A stretch of 64,000 nucleotides of DNA from Steinernema hermaphroditum (Eukaryota; Nematoda; Chromadorea; Rhabditida; Steinernematidae), in assembly GCA_030435675.1 (NCBI GenBank), contig CM059625.1, positions 3,720,001 through 3,784,000 on the forward strand, in the 5' to 3' direction. The notes under the pieces are model-generated. The model saw only the letters and a program-made list of their open reading frames with translations. It was not told the DNA's origin and made no database searches. The position numbers and the translations under genes were made by a program. Shown one piece after another: positions 50,801-58,480 of this stretch. Position 1 is the stretch's first letter. Each line of letters starts with the position of its first letter.

Positions 50801-53800
50801 ACCACTGAAGTGTCCCATGTGACCGAGGGCAGCGGAGAGCAAGCCGAATCTACGACCTTGTCTGCGTCGGAAACCACCATTGAACAAAGTGGTGAAGAAA
50901 CAACGACTGTCGCTCAAAACGTCGAACCGGAAGTAACCACCGTTGTCACTGAAGAACCTCATACGGAAACTGTTACCGGTAGTGGCGAAGAGCCTGAACT
51001 CACTAAGGCTCCCGCTTCGGAAACGACTGTGACCCCACAGGAGTCCGAATCCGCGTCAACTGTTGAAGGTAGCGGAGAAGGAACAGAAGTGACAACGACT
51101 GTGGCTGCGGGAGAAACCACTATCGAGCAAAGTGGCGAGGAGACGACTGTCGCTCAGAGCGTTGAGCAGGAAACCACCACGTTCGTGACCGAGGAACCTC
51201 ATGTATCATCGCAGGCCGTGACTGTTGGTGCAGAAGCAGCAACTACTGTGACTGCAGCGGAAGCAACCACCGTTCCCGAAGCAAGTGGTGAAGAAACATC
51301 GCCCACGGGCGCCGAAGAAACGACGACCGTATTGGGCGAAACAACAGCTGTTCCAGCTGCTGAAACCACCGTTGAGTCCAGTGGTGAGGAGACGACCGGA
51401 GCGCACAATCTTGAAGGTGAAGTGACGACTGTCGTGCCCGAAGAGACTAAAGAGCCGTCAGTCACTGAGAGCAGCGGTGAAGAGACAAGCGCGCCTGCTG
51501 AGGTCGAAACAACCACAACGACAGCAACGGAATCTACAGAGGCTCCAGTGACTGAAAGTAGTGGCGAGCTCCCGGAGACTACTATTGCACCGGCTGGCGA
51601 AACTACGGTAGAATCCAGCGGTGAAGAGCCAAGTGCGGCGCCAAATCTTGAAGCTGAGGTGACCACCGTTGTTCCTGAAGAAAAGCAGGCCTCAACTGTG
51701 TCAGCCGAAGAAGTACCATCCACTTCTGCGGCTCCAGCCGAAGGTACTACGTTGCCGGAGTCGAGCGGGGAGGAAACCCAAACCACTATCGCTGCGGCTG
51801 GAGAACCAACAGCCGTTTCAACCGCTCACGAGCTGGAATCTAGCGGTGAAGAGGCGACAAAAGCCCCTGAGAGCCAGCAGGAAGCGGTTCAGACGACCAC
51901 AGTTCCAGCTGAAGGCGCCGAAACAACGCCGACTGTTTCAGCTGCTGAGACCACAACCGTCGAAGCTAGTGGCGAAGAAACTACATCGACTTCCACTGAA
52001 GCATCCACCTTCATCCCTACCAGTCACGAAGTTGAGTCCAGTGGTGAGGAGGTGACGAAGCCCGAAGTTGCTGAGGCGACCACTACTGCTACCGTCGAAA
52101 CCACAGCTGCTGCTGGCGAGACTAGCACTAGCCCCGCTGAAGAATCCACAGCTGTGCCTGCCGGAGAGACCACCGCAGTTGAAGCTAGCGGTGAGGAAAC
52201 CACCACGGCTGCTGTCGGAGAGCTTGCCGCGTCGACCGCCCACGAGATAGAATCCAGTGGAGAGGAAGTAACGAAAGCCCCCATTAGCCAGTCCGAAAAA
52301 GTTGAAACAACCACAGCTCCCAGTGAAGGCGAAGAAACAACGGCGGCTACTGTGGAAAGCGGCGAAACAACTACAGCTTCCAGTGAGGAACCGACAACTG
52401 TACCAACCGGTGAGGCCACTGCTATTGAGTCTAGTGGTGAGGAAACGACCACCACTGCCACTGAATCGCCGACCTCTGTCGCTACTGCTCATGAACTTGA
52501 ATCTAGCGGTGAAGAGGTGACAAAGGTTGAAGTTAGCCACGCTGAGGTCGCACAAACGACCGCCGCACCCGTCGAAGAAGGCGAAACAACGACCGCCCCC
52601 GCTGAGCAATCGACGACCGTCCTCGCTGGCGAATCCACAGTTCCCGAAGCTAGCGGTGAAGAAACAACCACTACTCCCGCTGAGCAATCGACGACCGTCC
52701 TCGCTGGCGAATCCACAGTTCCCGAAGCTAGCGGTGAAGAAACAACCACTACTCCCGCTGAGCAATCGACGACCGTCCTCGCTGGCGAATCCACAGTTCC
52801 CGAAGCTAGCGGCGAGGAAACTACGACTGCATCCAGTGAAGGACCGACTGCCGCTTCTGTTGCCCATGAGGTCGAATCGAGTGGTGAAGAAGTCACGAAG
52901 TTAGCTGAGACAACTGCTCCTGTGGGGGTCGTCGAGACTACGACTACTCCCGCTGAACCCGGAGAAACTAAAGCTGCTCCCACTGAGGAACCGACATCTG
53001 TTGCTGCTGGCGAAACCACGGCACCCGAAGCTAGTGGCGAGGAAATCACGACTACTCTGAGTGAAGAACCGACTGCGGTTTCGACTGCTCACGAGCTTGA
53101 ATCTAGTGGGGAAGAGGTTACAAAAGCCCCTGAGAGCCAGACTGAAGCAGTTCAGACGACCACAACTTCTGCTGCGGAAGCTGAGCAAACTACATTTGCT
53201 CACGTTGAAGCCGGAGAAACGACTGTCGCCCCCGTTGAAACAACAGTTCCTGGAGAGGTCGCAGAGACTGCTGCTACTACCGCACACGAGATTGAGTCCA
53301 GCGGTGAGGAAGTAACCAAGACCGAAGGTGCTGAATCCACTACTGCTGCTCTTGAGGCCGAGACCACGCCTTCCGTTGAAACAACTGCTGCTTCTGTTGA
53401 AGAGGCCAGCACCATCTCAACTGCCCATGAGATTGAGTCTAGCGGCGAGGAAGTAACCAAGACCGAAGGTACCGAATCGACCTCTGCTTCTGTTGGGGCT
53501 CAGGTTACCACGTCTTCCCTCGAAACAACTGCTGCTCCTGTTGAAGAGGCCAGCACCATCTCCACTGCCCATGAGATTGAGTCTAGCGGCGAGGAAGTAA
53601 CCAAGACCGAAGGTACCGAATCGACCTCTGCTTCTGTTGGGGCTCAGGTTACCACGTCTTCCCTCGAAACAACCACTGGTCCTGCTGAAGAGCCTAGTGC
53701 CATCTCAACAACGCACGAGATTGAGTCTAGCGGAGAAGAAGCGACCAAGGGTCCAGTCAGCGAGCCTGGAGCTGTTGAACAAACTACTGCTCCTGTCGAA

Positions 53801-56800
53801 GGTGCCGAAACCACTACCGTTGGTGAGACTGCTACTTCATCAATCGCAGCAGTTGAAACCACTGCTGTTCCAGTGGAAGGTGCCGAAAGTACCATTGCTC
53901 CCACCGAAGCCGGTCAAACGACTGCAGCTTCTGCTGAAAGCACTGAAGTGACTACTGCTGCCCACGAAGAGCCGACCGTCGTTTCTAGCGCTCATGAACT
54001 CGAATCGAGTGGAGAGGAAGTGACACAAGCCCCTATCAGCCAATCCGAAGCTGCAGTAACAACAGCGGTTCCAGTCGAAGCAGGTGAAACAACTACTCCT
54101 CCTGCGGAAGCTGCTACACCTACCGCTGCCTCTACGGAGGGTGCCGAAACGACAATCGTGGCTACTGAAACTGGAGAGACCAGTGCTGCTCCCATTGAGC
54201 AAACAACAACTGCTGCGGCCGGAGAGACTGGCCTTTCCGAATCTAGTGGCGAGGAAACCACCACCGCTCCCAGTGAACAGTCCACCGCTGCCTCTACAAC
54301 CCACGAACTTGAGTCTAGTGGAGAAGAGCCTACGAAGATCGAAGGCGCCGAAACTACAACATCTGTGGAAGGTGCTACCTCCGCGGAAACCAGCGTTGCT
54401 ACAGCCAAAGGTGAAGAAACAACAACCGCTCCATCTGAGAACGTGGAAACCACCGCTATGCCCGCCGAAAGCGCTGTAACTACGACCACTCAGGCTGAGG
54501 GTACCACCACATCAGAATCAGAGGAAGCGAGTGAAGAGGAAACACTCGTTACAAAAACGCATGCAGTGGCCGAACAAGGGAAGGCTGGTGCATCTGAAGC
54601 CACGACCGAACCCGCAAGCGAGGAAGAGCAAGAGCACAGCACGACGTCATCCAGTTCCGGTCGACCTCTTTCCGTCGGTCTTGTAAAGGGATCAAGCAGA
54701 CCAGGTACAAAACCCACTTCTGGGGAAGAAGGCGAGGAAGGTGAAGAGGAAGCCGAATCGACGACCGCTACGGAGCCAACCACAACACTTCCAGCCACCA
54801 CAGATTTGCCGGAGATCGTCAAAGCTGTATCCCATTTGATCAACGGACTACAAGGCTCGGAATCAACTACTCAAGCCTTCAGTATCGATGAAGCAGTTTC
54901 GGACAAGGATGAGCAGTCGTTCATCACTGACTCCGGAAAGAGTGCCGAAATCACCGAACCACGTATGAATGTCCAATACTCATTTGTCCTACATATATCT
55001 GCCTTTAGCAACCACCACGTTGGAACCTCCTGTTCAGGCTGTCTCCGATCTTGTGGACACTCTTGGAAGGAACGGTGCTCTTAACGAACTGCTTGGCATC
55101 ACAACCCCATCTACTCCATCGGATCTTGGAGAAGGTACGTTGATGCGAACACTAGCTGTCGTCCATACCCGTCTCAACATCGTTTACTATTCGGTCTATT
55201 AACCATTAATTGCTTTTAGCTATTAACAGACAGTTTTCATTACAAGGGAAGCTGAAACGCCTTCAAGGTAATGATGCCCTCAGCGCAATTAAAAAACACA
55301 ATTGCGCTGACTTCAACAGACGCGTCTAAATGTTAACCATTGGTCTAGATTGTACGTACGGAAGGGTTATGTTTCTCGCGAAAAAGCTCGACAACGTGGA
55401 GTCGCACCGCTTTAACGTTGAAATCGACGTCATTTCAACGCAGCATTGCGCGCAATCGTGCTACGAGCTCGGTTGCACCTATGCCGCTTTCACGCGCTTC
55501 CCGCGTCCCGTCTGCCTCATGGAGTACTTCGGCGATCAGAGCCAGAGCTGCAACGCCACGAACACTAACCAACTCCGGTCCGAATGGACGTTTTCGTCGT
55601 TCCAAGAAATAGTTGAACTTAGCTGCCTAACGTGCGGTAAGCCGAGTGAAGTGAGGAGTGTGCGAAGCACCTAGATCGTCACTTAGGCACCCGGCTTCAC
55701 TAACATGTTTGTCGTTGACCTCCACTAACGATAACCTTTCAAAGTCACTAACTATTTTCACCACGTTTTCAAGTTTTCTTTGCAAACAATGTATTAGGAC
55801 TTTTACGATTATGGTGCATTTAGTGACGGGACAGTTCCAACGCGACACCAACACCGACCATGGACAGGTGGACATCACCAATATCGCGGATAAGGAATCG
55901 ATGGAGCGAGAAGGACAAGGTGAAATGGCATTCGATTCCGCTTATGTAGTGGGGCTTATAGGTCTGTCGAAGAAATGCAGCGGTCGCGTAGAGTTCCAAA
56001 CTGTGCCGGTCAAGAGTCTCCCGAGACTAAACATCACCAACGATGTGCCTGCTGTGACTCCAGCCGACTGTGCCCGAAAGTGCTTTGAACAGGTCAGTGG
56101 GCATCGAATATTTCACCGATCAGCGACTAGAGATCTAAACTTATGAATCTTGGAATATTGTATCCACATTGGAGCAAAGCACGTCCATTCAGTGGACCAC
56201 TTTCTTCATCTGTCCTTATAGCATTAGGGAACCTAGAACAGCGTCCAAAACATGGGTGTCTCAACTTAAAAGTTAAAAAACCACCGTTATCGGTCCTATA
56301 TCTTGGGTTCGCTTTCATACAAATGCACATTATAGGATTGCACCACTGCCGGATTCATTCCTACTCCTGGAGACATCTCGCGTGGAGTCTGCCTCCTTTC
56401 GTCAGATGAGAACACGTGCCAACCGAACGAGAACTACGTGCCACAGCACGCTTCAGCGACGCCATTCATTATCTCCTGCATCAGATGCTCAAGTGAGCTC
56501 TATTCCTTAGCTCTTCTCTCTACTATAGGCTTACAATTTCAGAGTGCAAATACAGTCTTAGCACAGTAACGCTTGAACGTAAACTGCCAGAATTCGACGA
56601 TTTCGTCCAAGTGCTCAATATTGGCCAGTGCGCTGAAGAGTGCGCCCAACGCAAATGCACCGCTGCTCAATTCAACTCGAACACTTTAGTTGTAAGATTA
56701 TAAGTGATTATATTCATAGCTCTATTCTTTTATTTTAGTGTTCCATGTCGACAGCGCCCAAGGCAGACAACACCTGCCCAGAAGAAAAGGCGATCCAGAC

Positions 56801-56846
56801 GGACGGCGTCCTTCCCGTCCTCCTTGAGTGCGTGACATGCGCTTAA
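32897..56846 (+). CDS. Giant secreted PAN/apple-domain mucin-like proteoglycan candidate (67 exons, 5,294 aa)
   Basis: A hand-spliced gene with one continuous frame of 15,885 nt. Exon 1 (32897-33005) encodes a signal peptide (hydrophobic LFAALLVVVTLAATTIAA), so the protein is secreted. Exon 2 (35355-35648) is PAN module 1. Then come 49 small exons, PAN modules 2-4 with linkers (44522-46899), a giant exon (46944-54962), short exons 55009-55134 and 55220-55267, and PAN modules 5-7 ending at a TAA (56844-56846). No transmembrane or ZP domain is visible. The start has an acceptor 13 nt upstream and ATG in a good context. Family knowledge: PAN/apple modules mediate protein or carbohydrate binding, and nematode matrix proteins such as LET-653 and NOAH-1 carry them. 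The linkers are extremely rich in Thr, Glu, Ser, Pro and Ala, as in mucins. Function as an extracellular-matrix or glycocalyx protein is inference. One junction needs a GC donor (43273). Confidence 0.88.
35355..35648 (+). other. PAN/apple module 1 (exon 2)
   Basis: Residues about 37-134 of the giant protein. Eight cysteines are visible in the order SCPDN, QQCILKC, HFCYS, DTCTL, YNCSH and a final DCLRC. The same eight-cysteine order and terminal C-x-x-C recur in all seven modules. The exon is phase 1 at both ends, the same phase as the small exons that follow. A 2.35-kb intron separates it from the signal-peptide exon. Confidence 0.85.
36240..43570 (+). repeat. Array of 49 consecutive phase-1/phase-1 small exons (Thr/Glu/Pro-rich linker)
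   Basis: Exons: 36240-36386, 36450-36740, 36792-36839, 36887-36937, 36984-37037, 37141-37203, 37329-37370, 37415-37528, 37606-37659, 37704-37859, 37904-37993, 38106-38162, 38208-38294, 38341-38481, 38527-38667, 38713-38877, 38996-39052, 39095-39169, 39215-39421, 39525-39584, 39634-39780, 39823-39915, 40007-40060, 40107-40181, 40229-40477, 40525-40746, 40817-40864, 40912-40995, 41040-41102, 41142-41195, 41237-41317, 41422-41472, 41513-41566, 41659-41706, 41753-41833, 41875-41955, 42064-42111, 42158-42211, 42256-42342, 42399-42455, 42500-42553, 42630-42725, 42827-42880, 42930-42980, 43134-43184, 43237-43272, 43320-43361, 43404-43454, 43505-43570. Every length is a multiple of three. Typical exons start AG|AAACTGAGGCTCC and end GAAGGAG|GTA, encoding units like ETEAPVETTT-APSEGG. 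Residues about 135-1578. Confidence 0.87.
44522..46899 (+). other. PAN modules 2, 3 and 4 with Thr/Glu-rich linkers (exons 52-58)
   Basis: Exons 44522-44718 and 44766-44925 form PAN 2 (ACNGAV, NECARTCYENHC, GVCLF, HACKG, SCMKC). Exon 45043-45351 is a linker. Exon 45403-45666 is PAN 3 (SCITTF, QCAALCYRDSC, ICKTS, KCGTK, QCFRC). Exon 45714-46550 is an 837-nt mucin-like linker. Exons 46598-46716 and 46758-46899 form PAN 4 (GCIIDF, ICAIRCYQDGC, TCQLG, VCNNG, HCVNC). PAN 2 and PAN 4 are both split by a phase-0 intron near the same place, just after the CY motif, while PAN 3 is unsplit. This suggests duplication with intron loss or gain. Residues about 1579-2254. Confidence 0.85.
52601..52819 (+). 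repeat. Near-perfect 78-bp tandem triplication in the giant exon
   Basis: Three head-to-tail copies with period 78 bp start at 52601, 52679 and 52757 and encode a 26-residue unit containing AEQSTTVLAGESTVPEASGE. The copies are almost identical at the DNA level, so the duplication is recent or kept uniform by gene conversion. Assembly collapse or expansion is possible here. Confidence 0.85.
53431..53718 (+). repeat. 144-bp tandem duplication in the giant exon
   Basis: A 48-residue unit beginning EIESSGEEVTKTEGTESTSA occurs at 53431 and again at 53575, with nearly identical DNA. A third, more diverged start (EIESSGEEATKG) follows at about 53719. An earlier diverged unit lies at about 53287. 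This shows stepwise tandem growth of the repeat. Confidence 0.8.
55280..55310. repeat. Perfect 11-bp hairpin in an intron of the giant gene
   Basis: TCAGCGCAATT (55280-55290) and AATTGCGCTGA (55300-55310) are perfect inverted copies around a 9-nt A-rich loop. The hairpin lies in the 81-nt intron between exons 55220-55267 and 55349-55636, 13 nt after the 5' splice site. It could influence splicing or be a transposon scar. Confidence 0.75.
55349..56846 (+). other. PAN modules 5, 6 and 7 (C-terminal cluster)
   Basis: Exon 55349-55636 is PAN 5 (DCTYG, HCAQSCYELGC, VCLME, SCNAT, SCLTC). Exon 55824-55919 is a linker. Exons 55962-56092 and 56336-56492 form PAN 6 (KCSGR, DCARKCFEQDC, VCLLS, TCQPN, SCIRC). 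Exons 56543-56691 and 56739-56846 form PAN 7 (KCKYS, QCAEECAQRKC, VCSMS, TCPEE, ECVTC). The protein ends one residue after the last C-x-x-C, so there is no anchor. Residues about 4986-5294. Each module has the same eight cysteines as modules 1-4. Confidence 0.87.
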
Positions 56847-57133
56847 GCTGCTGTATATTGTCTCTGATATTATTATTATTTCTTGTTGTTAGTAACAAAG
56901 CGCTAGTGCCATATTTTTCTTTTTTTTGTATATCTTAACTATTGAAACTTTCTCTCGTTGTTTCCATGTGAATCTCCACGAATCCGACGTATTGGGAATG
57001 CGGTTGACACGTTGCCTTTTTCTTCCTCATGCTCACTTTTGTGCCTTGTACGTATCTTGCCTTGAATCGAAGGTATCTCTTGTCGTCTTCCTCTCTTGCC
57101 TACAGAAAGAAGTTTGCCTATTTCAAAGGAAAA

Positions 57134-57139
57134 AATAAA
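57134..57139 (+). terminator. Polyadenylation signal of the giant PAN gene
   Basis: A perfect AATAAA about 290 nt after the stop codon, followed by T-rich sequence. It is the first perfect signal downstream. The 56847-57133 region is therefore probably 3' UTR; its 70-codon open frame is not considered coding. Confidence 0.6.
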
Positions 57140-57280
57140 TTATTTCAATCTTCATCGCTTGAGGAAAAAATGTGTTTGATGCTGCCAACGATATTGAGTG
57201 ACTGAAGTTGGCCAAGGAAGGCCGTTCAGTCTTTTTTTAGCGAATCTTGTAGTGCAGCCCTTAATTAGTTTCTGTGTGTG

Positions 57281-57480
57281 CCAAATGAAAGCCATCAATC
57301 ATCGATTTGCGGTGTGGAACCTGTTAATGAAACCGTTTTATTCGCAATTGAGGAGTCCGTCAATCAAATCATGAGGGGTGCTGTCATAATTGATCAGTTC
57401 AGATTTGTCGGAACAATTTACGAGACTGAATATAATGCTCATTTACATTATTGTATATCGAATATAAAACTCAGCAAAAG
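57281..57480 (+). repeat. Dispersed repeat R2, copy A
   Basis: Shares about 170 bp in the same orientation with 58175-58350. Matching blocks include CATCAAT-ATCGAT, GGAACCTG, AAACCGTT, CATGAGGGG-GCTGTCAT and GATTTGTC. Indels break any shared frame, so it is a non-coding duplicate or transposon remnant. Confidence 0.7.
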
Positions 57481-58174
57481 CCAGAGGTGTGTGGAGATGT
57501 AAGACGAATGTGAATCGCATTCAACAGTGTGAAATCGAAGAGTCGACAGAAAAGCGAGGGTGCCTAATGGCTAGACGAAGATAGCCTAGGAAAAAGAGGA
57601 ACCTCCATTGGTGTGGCACAGGATTTTCTCCCTAACTTGTTCAATTTTAACCGCAACTCTACGTTATGCAGCGGATAACGCAAAGCTTATGCCAGCTTTA
57701 TGTTATTTCAGTCCTTATTTTCGGTTTGCTTTACTGCTAAACAGAACCTTATGAAAAAAACACAGTAGTCGATTCTCTTTGAGACATTTCTTATCGTGCC
57801 TTTCGGTCTTGATAGATTATTTCGAAGTATGCTACGGCGACTTCTTCCGACGGGAGTCACCGCCAGCCGGCTCAGTGAATCGAATATGCTCACTATGGAT
57901 ACAGAGTCACCGAAGTGACTTAACAACGCCGTGGCGACCGTCTTCATTCGCTTTTCGATTTGCGCTGTTGTTGTTCGGATGCCGGTCCCTGTTGGTTTTC
58001 GAGTTGTACACGTCAGCGGATTGGACGATTACGATATTTCACGGGACCTCCTTGTAACAAAGGAGTGGGTCTCTGAAAAGTGAGCTACCAACATTTTTAT
58101 CTAGGATAACCTCCAAAGACCAAGCAGAGTGGTTTTATCTAAATAAGCGCACTTTGAAATGTTTGTTGCTTCGA
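57481..58174. other. Intergenic between the giant gene and CEP104, nothing recognised
   Basis: About 700 bp flanked by the two R2 copies. Two overlapping open frames (92 codons on plus, 79 on minus) have no recognisable domain. It could be the interior of an element bounded by the R2 copies, but no ends are clear. Confidence 0.4.
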
Positions 58175-58350
58175 TAAACGAAAGATCATCAATTATCGAT
58201 CTGTGGCGCGGAACCTGAAAACAAAACCGTTCCGTTCACAATATCCGACCCATCAATCAAACCATGAGGGGCGCTGTCATTATTAGGTTGGGTCCGATTT
58301 GTCAAAACAAGTTCGAAAACACTCTGTCATGCTGTTTATCGAATTGAATG
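58175..58350 (+). repeat. Dispersed repeat R2, copy B
   Basis: Direct copy of 57281-57480, offset by about 894 bp and diverged by substitutions and indels. It ends about 130 bp before the candidate start of the CEP104 gene and may overlap its promoter. Confidence 0.7.
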
Positions 58351-58480
58351 GACTTTTGCGTATTGCAAACGGAACTAGCATATATGACGATATATGGCCC
58401 ATATGAAACTTGACTCATATACCATAGAGAAACCGAGGTTTACATTAACCTTAAAGTCCATTCATAGCGAGTGTATTGAG

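Larger units (their letters stand above)
46944..54962 (+). repeat. Single 8,019-nt exon encoding about 2,673 residues with about 75 Ser-Gly-Glu sites
   Basis: Exon 59 starts after CATCCATAG and ends CCAC|GTATG. It is one uninterrupted reading frame of Thr/Glu/Ala/Ser-rich repeats. The first half (to about 51.7 kb) repeats units of roughly 100 residues with ETTVESSGEET, NLEGEVTTV, GSGEE and ESSGEQP in a regular order. The second half (about 51.8-54.4 kb) repeats units with STAHELESSGEEVTK and EASGEETTT. I counted about 75 SGE tripeptides, nearly all with acidic residues next to them, as in ESSGEE, EASGEE and GSGEE. Ser-Gly next to acidic residues is the known xylosylation site for glycosaminoglycan chains. 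Chain attachment here is inference. The last ~170 residues become less repetitive and more acidic. Residues about 2255-4927. Confidence 0.88.

Noticed and set aside
45737..54843. Long minus-strand open frames (up to about 318 codons) opposite the repeat exons, rich in Val/Ser or Phe/Gly
   Set aside because: They mirror the plus-strand Thr/Glu/Ser codon pattern (stop codons are rare on both strands of such repeats), have no start or splice context and encode only low-complexity sequence.
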